Below, piece after piece: positions 8,231-17,502 of a DNA stretch of 64,000 bases. The DNA is from Rossellomorea vietnamensis. Lineage in GTDB: Bacteria > Bacillota > Bacilli > Bacillales > Bacillaceae_B. How positions within the stretch are numbered: the stretch's first letter is position 1; the number at the start of each line of letters is the position of its first letter. Under the pieces are notes generated by a model, which was not told the DNA's origin, ran no database searches, and saw only the letters and a list, made by a program, of their open reading frames with translations. Location: NCBI RefSeq assembly GCF_008180415.1, contig NZ_VTEI01000016.1:1-64000 (forward strand), in the 5' to 3' direction. Both the position numbers and the translations under genes were made by a program.

Positions 8231-9304
8231 ATGAATGAGAAGAAGGTACAGGATAAGTCCATGTCCGATATCCTGCAGTTTGTCGCTCCGGGGTCTCCTC
8301 TCCGTGAAGGAATCGACAATGTCCTTAGGGCGAATACTGGGGGACTTATCGTGATTGGTTTCAATGACAAAGTGAAATCATTGGTGGATGGGGGCTTCCA
8401 TATAAACAGTGTATTTTCGCCAAGCTACCTTTATGAACTGGCGAAGATGGATGGAGCCATCATTTTAAATGATTCAGGCACCAAAATCATCCTGGCCAAT
8501 GCACAGCTCGCCCCGGATGCGACTGTACCTTCTTCCGAAACCGGTATGAGGCACAGAACTGCTGAACGTGTAGCCAAGCAGACCAAGTCCCTGGTGGTCG
8601 CTATTTCCCAAAGAAGAAATGTCATTACCTTGTATCAGGGAAATTTCAGATATGCGCTGAAAGATATTTCAAATATCCTGACGAAAGCAAACCAGGCCAT
8701 TCAGACACTTGAGAAGTATAAAGTTGTGCTGGACCAGAGCATTTCAAACCTTTCTGTCCTTGAATTTGAAGAGCTCGTCACATACAGCGATCTTCTGCAG
8801 GTCCTTCACCGCTTCGAAATGGTCCTCCGGATTAAGAATGAGCTTCTGACCTATTTAAGTGAGTTGGGAACGGAAGGCAGATTGATCAGGCTGCAGATGA
8901 ATGAACTTCTTTCAGATATTGAAGAGGAAGCGATGCTGATTATAAGGGATTATTCCCACGTGCGCGATATCAAACCATTTGATATCCTTCATAAGTTTCA
9001 AGAACTGGTCCACTCTGAAGTGCTGGATGACACAGTACTTCTTAAACTGCTGGGCTACAACGGATATATCCACCTGGATGACGGTGTCTGCCCGAGAGGC
9101 TACAGGGTCTTAAACAAAATCCCGAGACTGCCGATTGTCATCATCGAGAATCTGGTGACAAATTTTGAGATCCTGCCGAACATCCTCAAAGCGGATGTCG
9201 AGGGACTGGATGATGTGGAAGGGATCGGTGAAGTTAGAGCCCGAAAAATCAAGCAGGGATTAAAATTGATTAGGGAACAGACTTTTGCTGACAGGCAGTT
9301 GTAG
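8231..9304 (+). CDS. disA: DNA integrity scanning protein DisA (diadenylate cyclase)
   Basis: This 357-aa enzyme makes cyclic di-AMP from two ATP and scans DNA for branched structures. The DAC domain shows the active-site DGA (74-76) and RHR (107-109) motifs. A helical linker follows, and the C-terminal helix-hairpin-helix DNA-binding domain contains GLDDVEGIGEVRARKI (about 325-340). It lies 4 bp after radA, an arrangement known in Bacillus, where RadA restrains DisA. Length and motifs are normal. Confidence 0.97.
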   Translation: MNEKKVQDKSMSDILQFVAPGSPLREGIDNVLRANTGGLIVIGFNDKVKSLVDGGFHINSVFSPSYLYELAKMDGAIILNDSGTKIILANAQLAPDATVPSSETGMRHRTAERVAKQTKSLVVAISQRRNVITLYQGNFRYALKDISNILTKANQAIQTLEKYKVVLDQSISNLSVLEFEELVTYSDLLQVLHRFEMVLRIKNELLTYLSELGTEGRLIRLQMNELLSDIEEEAMLIIRDYSHVRDIKPFDILHKFQELVHSEVLDDTVLLKLLGYNGYIHLDDGVCPRGYRVLNKIPRLPIVIIENLVTNFEILPNILKADVEGLDDVEGIGEVRARKIKQGLKLIREQTFADRQL

Positions 9305-9309
9305 TCTGT

Positions 9310-9338
9310 TTGTCACACCTTTTTGTCTATGTTAAAAT
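9310..9338 (+). promoter_or_regulatory. Possible promoter upstream of yacL
   Basis: TTGTCA (9310-9315), a 17-bp spacer and TAAAAT (9333-9338) lie just after the disA stop, in the 217-bp disA-yacL gap. A small inverted repeat, AGCCTTT / AAAGGCT, follows around 9379-9396. The call rests on sequence match only. Confidence 0.45.
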
Positions 9339-9521
9339 ATTCCTTTTTTTAAAATTGACACCCGTCAGATTAAGTGTTAGCCTTTTTTCAAAGGCTGAGC
9401 AATAGTGGAATTATACTAAGATAACAAACGTGTATCATTTTAATGACATTCAAAAAATATTCCGTTTTTATACGTTTCAAAAAAAGGAAATTGTTTATAA
9501 TGAGTAGGAGGAGGTGAGGGG

Positions 9522-10610
9522 ATGTTAAAGAGAATCGTTCAAGCATGTTTCCTTATACTAGGAGGGACATTGGGGATTTTTCTTCTTCCCGATTTACTTA
9601 AATTAATTAATTTGTCAGATGAACCTTTATTAAACAACCCTTATATAACTGCCATCTTAGGAGCTATTATTTTTTATATATTAACTTTCTGGGCAGTTAA
9701 GTACGTGGAGAATCTAGTAAAGTGGTTTGAAGATACACTGGTGAAAGCACCGGTTACGGATATCCTTTTTGGGAGCATGGGACTGATTATCGGGCTGTTC
9801 GTTGCTTATCTTGTCGGAATTCCTCTTAATTCATGGGAGATTCCGATTATCAACACGGTGGTGCCAATCCTGTTGACCCTTCTTCTTGGATATGTCGGTT
9901 TTCAGGTTGGCTTTAAGAAAAGGGATGAATTGATCAATCTTTTCTCTATGGGCAACAAAACGAAGAAGAAAGGATCCGATGACGACATCGAGGTTCCGGA
10001 GAAAACACTGAAAATCCTTGATACTAGTGTGATTATTGATGGGCGTATCGCGGATATATGCCAAACCGGCTTCTTGGAAGGAATCGTTGTGATCCCCCAG
10101 TTCGTCTTGGAGGAGCTGCAGCATATTGCGGACTCTTCGGATGCCTTGAAGAGAAACCGAGGAAGGCGCGGACTTGATATTTTGAACCGCATTCAAAAAG
10201 AACTGCCGATTGAAGTCCAGATCTATGAGGGTGACTTTGAAGAAATTCAGGAAGTGGACAGCAAGCTGGTGAAGCTTGCCAAAATCACGAACGGTATAGT
10301 TGTGACGAATGACTTCAACTTAAACAAGGTATGTGATCTCCAAAGCGTTCAGGTCTTGAACATCAACGATTTAGCCAATGCTGTAAAACCTGTCGTCCTG
10401 CCTGGGGAAGAACTGCGCGTCCAGGTCATCAAGGATGGAAAAGAACAGAAGCAGGGTATTGCCTACCTCGATGATGGAACCATGATAGTGGTTGAAGAAG
10501 GCCGTAATTATATCGGCAAGAGCATTGAAGTCCTGGTGACAAGTGTGCTCCAGACTTCTGCAGGAAGAATGATTTTTGCCAAGCCGAAACAATTGGAAAA
10601 AGCATTATAA
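9522..10610 (+). CDS. yacL: PIN/TRAM domain membrane protein YacL
   Basis: This 362-aa protein has four predicted N-terminal membrane segments within residues 1-150. A PIN-like nuclease domain starts at LDTSVIIDGRIADI (about 166), with conserved acidic residues including the late TNDFNLNKV motif. A C-terminal TRAM RNA-binding domain spans about 295-355. The family is conserved in Firmicutes and probably acts on RNA at the membrane; its substrate is not established. The start is ATG after AGGAGGAGGTGAGG. A terminator separates it from ispD. Confidence 0.93.
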   Translation: MLKRIVQACFLILGGTLGIFLLPDLLKLINLSDEPLLNNPYITAILGAIIFYILTFWAVKYVENLVKWFEDTLVKAPVTDILFGSMGLIIGLFVAYLVGIPLNSWEIPIINTVVPILLTLLLGYVGFQVGFKKRDELINLFSMGNKTKKKGSDDDIEVPEKTLKILDTSVIIDGRIADICQTGFLEGIVVIPQFVLEELQHIADSSDALKRNRGRRGLDILNRIQKELPIEVQIYEGDFEEIQEVDSKLVKLAKITNGIVVTNDFNLNKVCDLQSVQVLNINDLANAVKPVVLPGEELRVQVIKDGKEQKQGIAYLDDGTMIVVEEGRNYIGKSIEVLVTSVLQTSAGRMIFAKPKQLEKAL

Positions 10611-10630
10611 AGAAAAGATAAAAACAGCAT

Positions 10631-10688
10631 GATAAACCGGCGGTGGCTAATGTTCTCTGAAAAAGAGTTCTGTCACCGCCTTTTTATC
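10631..10688 (+). terminator. Terminator between yacL and ispD
   Basis: GGCGGTG (from 10639) pairs with CACCGCC (ending 10680), and the outer TGATAAA / TTTATCA also pair. An inner TTCTCT / AGAGTT helix is possible. The 3' arm is followed by T-rich sequence. The symmetry would let it work on both strands. Confidence 0.75.
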
Positions 10689-10713
10689 AGTTAAAGGAGA
10701 TAGGAGTTTATAT

Positions 10714-11400
10714 ATGAAGTACCAAGTGATCATGCCGGCAGCAGGCCAGGGGAAGCGGATGAAAGCAGGCAGGAATAAACTGCTGCTGGAGCTGGAGGGG
10801 CGCCCCATCCTTATCCATACCTTGGAAGTGTTTGAAAGGGATGCAGATTGTGAAGAAATCATTTTGGCTGTCCATCCTGATGATAAGAGTATCTTTGAAG
10901 AATTGACTGTAAATTATGGCATTACCAAGGCCCGAAAGATGGTTCTGGGTGGTAAGGAACGTCAGCACAGCGTCTATAATGCATTAAAGTCCGCACAGAA
11001 CAGTCATATGGTTCTCGTCCATGATGGAGCCCGTCCATTTGTGACAGGTGAAGTCATAAAGGAACTGGTGAAGAAGGCAGATAAAATGGGGGCGGCAATT
11101 ACGGCTGCACCTGTAAAAGATACAATCAAGAAGGCCGCGGATGGCATCGTCCAGGAAACCATTGAACGGTCGAGCTTGTGGCAAGTCCAGACCCCCCAGG
11201 CTTTTAGCCATACTCTCTTAATGGAGGCCCATCGACGAGCGGAGGAAGAGGTGTTTACAGGAACAGATGATGCTTCGCTTGTAGAGAGGCTGGACAGAAA
11301 AGTCGGAATTGTGGAAAGTGACTATGATAATATAAAGATAACGACGCCGGAAGATTTATACTTTGCAGAGGCGATCCTCGCAAAGAGAAGGCAAATATAG
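10714..11400 (+). CDS. ispD: 2-C-methyl-D-erythritol 4-phosphate cytidylyltransferase IspD
   Basis: This 228-aa enzyme is the third step of the MEP isoprenoid pathway: it couples MEP with CTP to give CDP-ME. The nucleotide-binding signature PAAGQGKRMKAGRNK is at residues 8-22. HDGARPF (about 106-112) and the DD and DYDNIKITTPEDL segments are typical. ispF, encoding the fifth-step enzyme, follows at once, so the two make a MEP pair. Confidence 0.97.
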   Translation: MKYQVIMPAAGQGKRMKAGRNKLLLELEGRPILIHTLEVFERDADCEEIILAVHPDDKSIFEELTVNYGITKARKMVLGGKERQHSVYNALKSAQNSHMVLVHDGARPFVTGEVIKELVKKADKMGAAITAAPVKDTIKKAADGIVQETIERSSLWQVQTPQAFSHTLLMEAHRRAEEEVFTGTDDASLVERLDRKVGIVESDYDNIKITTPEDLYFAEAILAKRRQI

Positions 11401-11419
11401 AACCGAAAGGAAGTTTCAT

Positions 11420-11899
11420 ATGTTCAGAATCGGACAAGGATTCGATGTTCACCAACTGACAGAAGGGAGGCCGTTGATCATTGGGGGAATCACCATTCCT
11501 TATGAGAAGGGGCTCCTGGGCCACTCAGACGCGGACGTGCTTCTGCATACTGTAGCTGATGCGTGCCTTGGAACCATAGCTGCAGGAGACATCGGGAAGC
11601 ATTTCCCGGATACAGATCCTGATTTCAAAGATGCTGACTCAGGGAAATTGTTAAGCCATGTTTGGAACCTAGTAAAAGAGGAAGGCTATGAGCTGGCGAA
11701 TATCGATTGTACGATCATTGCCCAAATGCCCAAAATGGCTCCTTACATTTCACAGATGCGAGAAAGAATTGCGGAACTCCTGGAAGCGGATATTTCACAG
11801 GTGAATGTTAAAGCAACCACTTCTGAAAAGCTTGGGTTCACCGGCCGGGGAGAAGGAATTGCAGCGCAGGCAACAGTGTTGGTTGTTAAAAACCACTAA
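11420..11899 (+). CDS. ispF: 2-C-methyl-D-erythritol 2,4-cyclodiphosphate synthase IspF
   Basis: This 159-aa trimeric zinc enzyme cyclizes CDP-ME 2-phosphate to MEcPP with loss of CMP. Metal ligands D9 and H11 (GQGFDVHQL) and H43 in LLGHSDADVLLH are visible. The C-terminal KATTSEKLGFTGRGEGIAA motif is typical. The ATG at 11420 is chosen because AAAGGAAG lies just upstream and the protein then has the family length. An earlier in-frame start would overlap ispD without a ribosome-binding site. Confidence 0.97.
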   Translation: MFRIGQGFDVHQLTEGRPLIIGGITIPYEKGLLGHSDADVLLHTVADACLGTIAAGDIGKHFPDTDPDFKDADSGKLLSHVWNLVKEEGYELANIDCTIIAQMPKMAPYISQMRERIAELLEADISQVNVKATTSEKLGFTGRGEGIAAQATVLVVKNH

Positions 11900-12396
11900 G
11901 TAATCCCAAGAATATCTGCCTGATTATTAAGGATTTCTTAACTGTTCCAGTTAAGGCATGCGATAACTATTCTAATTAGCTTTATTTAAGCACGGGGTGA
12001 CTGAACTGAGTAACCTGCAGTCTAAATTTCTTAAGCTCAAGCCCTTTTTAGAATATGAATTTTAATGAAAGCATCCTTTATTTAAAAAAAGATGTTATTC
12101 ACCCCCATTTAAAAAATGCTTACTATTTATGATTGGAGCGGAAGGTGAACGACCTCCTGCGGGACTAGCGGGACAGGTGAGACCCCACAGGCGAAGCCGA
12201 GGAGGCTCACCGCCCGCCCCGCGGAGTCGGGCGCCTGCAGCGGAAATCAACGGATATTTAACAAGTTCGCAAACCACGCCATAGGAAAAAAAGTTCATGG
12301 TCACTATTTTTATCAGCAATCACAATAAAGCTTTATTCATGCACCCAACGGTGATAAAATATTGCAGAGATACTGAGAATCGAGGAGGAAATACTC
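11900..12396. other. Spacer between ispF and gltX
   Basis: This 497-bp spacer has no supported gene. It holds a palindromic interspersed element (12131-12252, listed separately). A weak -10-like GATAAAAT at 12353-12360 with no clear -35 precedes gltX. I find no T-box for gltX. Confidence 0.6.
12131..12252 (+). repeat. Palindromic interspersed element, long form
   Basis: The element starts GATTGGAGCGGAAGGTG and ends CCTGCAGCGGAAATCA. Internally it has several GC-rich inverted segments, for example GAGGAGGCTCACC opposite GGTGAGACC. A shorter relative with the same two ends is at 30770-30853. I recognise this as a family dispersed in many Bacillaceae genomes between genes. No function is assigned. 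Confidence 0.8.
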
Positions 12397-13854
12397 ATGA
12401 CAAACGAAATCAGAGTGCGTTATGCTCCGAGTCCAACCGGACATTTACATATCGGTAATGCCAGAACAGCTCTTTTTAACTATCTTTTTGCCCGCAATAC
12501 TGGCGGAAAGTTCATTATCAGGGTTGAAGACACAGATGAAAAACGTAACATAGAAGGCGGCGAAGAAAGCCAGCTTAAATATTTAGAATGGCTTGGGATT
12601 GACTGGGACGAAAGTGTGGATAAAGGCGGAGAGTATGGTCCATACCGCCAGTCTGAAAGAAATCACATCTACAGCAAGTATTATCAAGAGCTTTTAGATA
12701 AAGGCCTTGCCTACAAGTGTTATTGCACAGAAGAGGAACTCGAAGCAGAACGTGAAGCACAGCAGGCTAAAGGCGAAATGCCGAGATATTCAGGCAAGTG
12801 TGCCAACCTGTCTAAAGAGGAACAGGATAAGCTTGCTGCTGAAGGCCGCAAGCCGAGCATCCGCTTTAAAGTGCCAGCAGGAAAAGTCTATAAATTTGAT
12901 GATATTGTCAAAGATGATGTGTCGTTTGAATCAGATGGCATCGGCGATTTTGTTATTGTGAAAAAGAATGGCATTCCAACATACAACTTTGCGGTTGCCG
13001 TAGATGACTATCTAATGAAGATCAGTCATGTTCTTCGCGGTGATGACCATATCTCCAATACACCAAAGCAGCTGATGATTTTTGAAGCGTTCGGCTGGGA
13101 AGCGCCAGTATACGGCCATATGACTTTAATTGTGAATGAAAGCCGTAAAAAGCTGAGCAAGCGTGACGAAACCATCATTCAATTCATCGAGCAGTACGAA
13201 GAACTTGGATATCTTCCTGAGGCTTTGTTCAACTTCATCGCTTTATTGGGCTGGTCTCCAAAAGGAGAAGAGGAGCTGTTCAGCAAAGAGCAGTTCATCG
13301 AGATTTTTGACCCCGAGCGTTTATCAAAGTCACCGGCTGTATTCGATAAACAGAAGCTTCTCTGGGTGAATAACCAGTATATGAAGAATCTTGACCTTGA
13401 TCAGGTAGCTGCATTAGCAATGCCTCATTTAGTAAAAGCGGGCAGAGTAGGCGAGAATCCTGCTGAAGAAGAGCGGGATTGGGCGCGCAAAGTAATTGCA
13501 TTGTACCAGGAACAAATGAGTTATGGTGCTGAAATTGTCGAGCTCTCAGGCATGTTCTTCAAGAAGGATATCGATTATGATCAAGAGGCACAAGCCGTCC
13601 TAGAAGAAGAGCAGGTGCCAGAAGTGCTAAAAGCGTTTGTTGATGAAATCGACCGGCTGGAGAATTATGAAGCGGATGAAATCAAGAAATCCATCAAAGC
13701 AGTCCAGAAGTCAACAGGACATAAAGGAAAAAAATTGTTCATGCCGATCCGCGTAGCGGTAACCGGCCAAACACACGGCCCTGAGCTTCCGAATGCAATT
13801 GAACTTTTAGGAAAAGATAAAGTTAAGCACCGAATTGAAAGTCTTTTGGGTTAA
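12397..13854 (+). CDS. gltX: Glutamate--tRNA ligase
   Basis: This 485-aa class I synthetase charges tRNA-Glu; in Firmicutes, which use the GatCAB route for tRNA-Gln, it often also charges tRNA-Gln. The HIGH motif occurs as HIGNARTALF (about 18-27), and the KMSKS motif as KLSKRDE (about 250). The C-terminal helical anticodon-binding domain is complete. Start ATG follows CGAGGAGGAAA. gltX directly upstream of cysE-cysS is the standard Bacillus order. Confidence 0.97.
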   Translation: MTNEIRVRYAPSPTGHLHIGNARTALFNYLFARNTGGKFIIRVEDTDEKRNIEGGEESQLKYLEWLGIDWDESVDKGGEYGPYRQSERNHIYSKYYQELLDKGLAYKCYCTEEELEAEREAQQAKGEMPRYSGKCANLSKEEQDKLAAEGRKPSIRFKVPAGKVYKFDDIVKDDVSFESDGIGDFVIVKKNGIPTYNFAVAVDDYLMKISHVLRGDDHISNTPKQLMIFEAFGWEAPVYGHMTLIVNESRKKLSKRDETIIQFIEQYEELGYLPEALFNFIALLGWSPKGEEELFSKEQFIEIFDPERLSKSPAVFDKQKLLWVNNQYMKNLDLDQVAALAMPHLVKAGRVGENPAEEERDWARKVIALYQEQMSYGAEIVELSGMFFKKDIDYDQEAQAVLEEEQVPEVLKAFVDEIDRLENYEADEIKKSIKAVQKSTGHKGKKLFMPIRVAVTGQTHGPELPNAIELLGKDKVKHRIESLLG

Positions 13855-13892
13855 CATTTCCGATTGTTTGTAATATATTAAGAGTATCACAA

Positions 13893-14146
13893 AGCGAATA
13901 AACCAAAGTGTTGATGAGGAGAAGTAAAAAAACGAAGCTTTTCAGAGAGAACCACCACCGGCTGAAAGTGGTTTAAGCCTCTCGTTTTTTGAAATGCACC
14001 TCTGAGTCCTTTATTGAAAATAGTATGTAAAGGCGGTTTCCTTCCGTTACAAGGGATTAAAGTTGGGGAGAAACAATTCGTTTTACCCAAACAGAGTGGA
14101 ACCGCGCCGAAAGCGTCTCTGTCTATGGACAGAGGCGCTTTTTTTT
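13893..14146 (+). promoter_or_regulatory. T-box riboswitch, tRNA-Cys (cysE-cysS leader)
   Basis: This is a classical T-box. Stem I has base strands GAGG and CCTC with an AGTA bulge motif opposite GAAATGCA, so the specifier is TGC (13995-13997), a cysteine codon. The T-box sequence AGAGTGGAACCGCG is at 14093-14106. The terminator is AGCGTCTCTGTC / GACAGAGGCGCT (14112-14139) with eight T. Uncharged tRNA-Cys would favour readthrough into cysE-cysS. This leader fills most of the 421-bp gap after gltX. Confidence 0.95.
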
Positions 14147-14275
14147 GTTTTTCTAAAAACTAAATATTGCCTTATTGCAGGTGTTCAGGTAAACAGCCGC
14201 AAGCAGCATTAATGAAAACGCTTGAGCATATAAAGGCATTTCTGCAGAAAAGGTTCACGAAAGGAGGGAGTCCAG

Positions 14276-14935
14276 TTGTTCAAACATCTTAGAGAAGATA
14301 TTCAGACCGTATTTGACCAGGATCCGGCAGCAAGAAATTCACTAGAGGTCATCTTAACGTATTCGGGACTGCACGCGATTTGGGCACACAGGCTTGCTCA
14401 CGCTTTTTATAAACGAAAATTTTACTTCCTGGCAAGAGTGATATCCCAATTGAGCCGCTTTTTTACAGGGGTCGAAATCCATCCTGGAGCGGTGATCGGC
14501 AGACGTTTTTTCATAGACCATGGCATGGGGGTCGTCATAGGGGAAACGTGTGAAATCGGTGACAATGTGACGATCTTTCAGGGAGTGACCTTGGGTGGAA
14601 CGGGAAAAGAGAAAGGGAAACGCCACCCGACAATCAGGGATAATGCGCTCGTTGCAACAGGCGCAAAAGTATTAGGTTCCATTATTGTTGGGGAGAATTC
14701 TAAAATAGGAGCAGGTTCGGTTGTCCTGAAAGATGTGCCGGCTAATTCGACTGTGGTGGGCATCCCCGGCAAGGTCGTCATTAAAGACGGTGTGAAGGTG
14801 AAGGATTTTAATCATACTGACCTTCCGGATCCGGTGGCAGACCGATGTACCGATTTGGAAAATCAGATACTGGCACTGAAGCAAAAGCTTGAAGAAGCAG
14901 AAAAGAAAGGGGATATCCGGCAAGATGACCATTAA
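14276..14935 (+). CDS. cysE: Serine O-acetyltransferase CysE
   Basis: This 219-aa enzyme transfers acetyl from acetyl-CoA to serine, giving O-acetylserine for cysteine synthesis. The N-terminal helical domain is short, as in Bacillus. The left-handed beta-helix hexapeptide repeats run from about 70 to 175, with IDHGMGVVIGETCEIG containing the catalytic histidine. Start is TTG after AAAGGAGGGAG. It is T-box controlled and overlaps cysS by 11 bp, so synthesis and use of cysteine are co-regulated. Confidence 0.97.
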   Translation: MFKHLREDIQTVFDQDPAARNSLEVILTYSGLHAIWAHRLAHAFYKRKFYFLARVISQLSRFFTGVEIHPGAVIGRRFFIDHGMGVVIGETCEIGDNVTIFQGVTLGGTGKEKGKRHPTIRDNALVATGAKVLGSIIVGENSKIGAGSVVLKDVPANSTVVGIPGKVVIKDGVKVKDFNHTDLPDPVADRCTDLENQILALKQKLEEAEKKGDIRQDDH

Positions 14936-16322
14936 ACTATTCAATACCCTCACAAGGCAGAAAGAAGAATTTAAACCGCTCGAAGAAGGCAAAGTAAAGA
15001 TGTATGTCTGCGGACCGACTGTTTACAATTATATACACATCGGGAATGCGCGCCCTGCTATAGTATTTGATACCGTACGCCGTTACTTTGAATATAGAGG
15101 GTACGATGTGAATTTTGTCTCGAATTTTACAGATGTGGATGATAAGTTGATTAAGGCAGCGAATGAACTGGGAGAAGATGTTCCGGCAGTAGCAGAGCGC
15201 TTTATCGCAGCTTATCATGAAGACACGGAAGCCCTTGGCTGCCAAAGAGCGGATGTCCATCCGCGTGTGACAGAAAGTATGGATATCATCATCGATTTTA
15301 TCCAGGCTTTGATTGAGAAAGGGTATGCCTATGAATCACAAGGAGATGTCTATTATCGAACAAGGAAGTTTGACGGTTATGGAAAGCTTTCTCATCAATC
15401 GATTGATGACTTGAAAGTGGGGGCCCGCATTGAAGCGGGAGACAAAAAGGAAGATCCCCTAGACTTTGTTCTATGGAAGGCTGCCAAAGAAGGGGAAATC
15501 TTCTGGGATAGCCCTTGGGGACAAGGAAGGCCGGGCTGGCATATCGAATGCTCTGCGATGGCAAAGAAGTACTTGGGAGATACCATCGATATCCATGCAG
15601 GCGGGCAGGATTTGGCATTTCCTCATCATGAAAACGAAATTGCCCAGTCTGAGGCATTGAATAACCAGACTTTTGCACGTTATTGGATGCACAACGGATA
15701 TATCAACATCGATAATGAAAAAATGTCCAAATCTCTTGGGAACTTTGTCCTTGTTCACGATATTATTAAAGAACAGGATCCGCAGGTGTTACGATTTTTC
15801 ATGTTGTCTGTTCACTACCGCCACCCTATCAATTACAACTTGGAACTTTTGGAAAATGCGAAATCAGGGTTGGACCGTTTGAAGACATCCTATGAGAACC
15901 TGAAGCACCGGAGAGAGGTTTCTGCAGAGCTGACAGACAATAACGAAGAATGGCTGGAAAAACTCGTGTCACTCAAAAACCAGTTCATAGAAGAGATGGA
16001 TGATGATTTTAATACAGCAAACGGTATTTCTGTCTTGTTCGAGCTTTCAAGGCAGGCAAATTATTATTTGATGGAAAAGAATACATCGACTACTGTCATT
16101 GATGCTTTCTCAAAGCACTTCCAGGAATTTTTCGAGGTCCTGGGGCTGAAGCTTGAAGAAGCGGAACTGCTGGATGAAGAAATTGAAGACATGATCAACC
16201 AGCGGAACCAGGCGCGGAAAGACCGTGACTTCCAGCTTGCCGACCAGCTGCGCGACAAGCTGAAAGCAATGAATATCATTCTGGAAGATACTGCCCAGGG
16301 CACACGTTGGAAAAGAGGGTAA
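14925..16322 (+). CDS. cysS: Cysteine--tRNA ligase
   Basis: This 465-aa class I synthetase has a Cys ligand in MYVCGPTVYNYIHIGNARPA, with the HIGH motif just after. Further zinc ligands are seen in HIECSAMA and the HHENE segment, and KMSKS is in NEKMSKSLGNF (about 266-276). The ATG at 14925 lies inside the end of cysE with AAAGGGG upstream and gives the family N-terminus MTIKLFN. It shares the cysteine T-box through cysE. Confidence 0.97.
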   Translation: MTIKLFNTLTRQKEEFKPLEEGKVKMYVCGPTVYNYIHIGNARPAIVFDTVRRYFEYRGYDVNFVSNFTDVDDKLIKAANELGEDVPAVAERFIAAYHEDTEALGCQRADVHPRVTESMDIIIDFIQALIEKGYAYESQGDVYYRTRKFDGYGKLSHQSIDDLKVGARIEAGDKKEDPLDFVLWKAAKEGEIFWDSPWGQGRPGWHIECSAMAKKYLGDTIDIHAGGQDLAFPHHENEIAQSEALNNQTFARYWMHNGYINIDNEKMSKSLGNFVLVHDIIKEQDPQVLRFFMLSVHYRHPINYNLELLENAKSGLDRLKTSYENLKHRREVSAELTDNNEEWLEKLVSLKNQFIEEMDDDFNTANGISVLFELSRQANYYLMEKNTSTTVIDAFSKHFQEFFEVLGLKLEEAELLDEEIEDMINQRNQARKDRDFQLADQLRDKLKAMNIILEDTAQGTRWKRG

Positions 16323-16324
16323 AC

Positions 16325-16756
16325 ATGTTATATCAGCAAAATGAAAACATAGATGCCAAACAAATGAATGCCTTGGCACTGGCATATATGGGGGATGCCG
16401 TATATGAAACCTATGTACGGCAGCACCTGCTTCAGTCGGGAAGGCTAAAGCCGAACCACCTTCACCGCGCAGCGACAGGCTATGTTTCAGCCAAAGCGCA
16501 GGCGGCAGCCCTTAAGAGGCTGTCCGACGAAGAGGTGCTTTCCGAAGAAGAGAAGGCGATTGTCCGCAGGGGCCGGAATGCAAAGTCGGGGACCATCCCG
16601 AAGAATACAGATGTGCAGACGTACCGTTACAGTACCGCTTTTGAAGCCTTGATCGGCTACTTATTTCTTCAAAACCGTAAAGACCGGCTGGAAGAACTAA
16701 TTCGCACTGTTTTAATAGAAAATTCGACGGAAATTAAGAAAGGAGGATCAGCATGA
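16325..16756 (+). CDS. mrnC: Mini-ribonuclease III (MrnC)
   Basis: This 143-aa RNase III catalytic domain lacks a double-stranded RNA-binding domain, and in Bacillus it matures the ends of 23S rRNA. LALAYMGDAVYETYVR (residues 20-35) is the RNase III signature with catalytic acidic residues, and the later STAFEALIGYLFL segment completes the active site. The start at 16325 is chosen because GAGGGT lies before it and the length matches the family. Its stop overlaps the rlmB start (ATGA). Confidence 0.95.
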   Translation: MLYQQNENIDAKQMNALALAYMGDAVYETYVRQHLLQSGRLKPNHLHRAATGYVSAKAQAAALKRLSDEEVLSEEEKAIVRRGRNAKSGTIPKNTDVQTYRYSTAFEALIGYLFLQNRKDRLEELIRTVLIENSTEIKKGGSA

Positions 16757-17496
16757 GCAGTGAATTTATTGGAGGGAGAAATCCCGTTTTAGAAGCACTA
16801 AAGTCAGGCAGGGATATCAATAAGATCTGGGTTGCAGAAGGCTCGCAAAAAGGGTCGATGGGACAGATTACCTCGCTTGCTAAAGAAAAGAAGGTTCTAG
16901 TCCAATTTGTACCAAAGCAAAAGATCGAGGGAATGGTCCGTGATAACCATCAGGGTGTGGTGGCACAGGTGGCAGCTTACCAGTACGCCGAAATGGACGA
17001 GCTGTATGCCAGGGCAGAACAAAAGGGGGAAATTCCTTTCTTCCTGATGCTGGATGAACTGGAGGATCCGCACAATCTGGGATCCATCATGAGAACGGCT
17101 GATGCTTCAGGTGTGCATGGAATCATCATTCCGAAGAGAAGGGCCGTTGGGCTTACAGCTACAGTGGCGAAGGCGTCGACAGGGGCGATTGAACATATTC
17201 CTGTAGCGCGGGTTACCAATCTTGCGCAGACCATTGACGAATTGAAGGAAAGAGGAGTCTGGGTAGCGGGAACGGATGCCAAGGGTGCGGACGATTACCG
17301 CAGGCTCGATGGAACTTTGCCGATATGCTTAGTCATCGGCAGTGAAGGGAAAGGAATCGGCCGTTTAATAAGAGAAAAATGCGATTTTCTTATTAAGATG
17401 CCTATGGTTGGACATGTGACATCGTTGAACGCTTCTGTCGCAGCCAGCATTCTGATGTATGAGGTCCACCGTAAACGCCATCCTTTAGGAGAGTAG
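16753..17496 (+). CDS. rlmB: 23S rRNA (guanosine-2'-O-)-methyltransferase RlmB
   Basis: This 247-aa SPOUT (TrmH-family) methyltransferase is predicted to modify the G2251-equivalent of 23S rRNA. It has an N-terminal L30e-like substrate-binding domain (GRNPVLEAL). The SpoU domain motifs are LDELEDPHNLGSIMRTADA, VIGSEGKGIGRL and MPMVGHVTSLNASVAASILMYE. It is translationally coupled to mrnC, so two 23S rRNA-maturing enzymes are encoded together. Confidence 0.95.
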   Translation: MSSEFIGGRNPVLEALKSGRDINKIWVAEGSQKGSMGQITSLAKEKKVLVQFVPKQKIEGMVRDNHQGVVAQVAAYQYAEMDELYARAEQKGEIPFFLMLDELEDPHNLGSIMRTADASGVHGIIIPKRRAVGLTATVAKASTGAIEHIPVARVTNLAQTIDELKERGVWVAGTDAKGADDYRRLDGTLPICLVIGSEGKGIGRLIREKCDFLIKMPMVGHVTSLNASVAASILMYEVHRKRHPLGE

Positions 17497-17502
17497 GGGA
17501 TC

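Noticed and set aside
12300..12396. T-box before gltX
   Set aside because: No T-box consensus (GGGTGGNACCGCG-like) or terminator is found; only a weak -10-like element.
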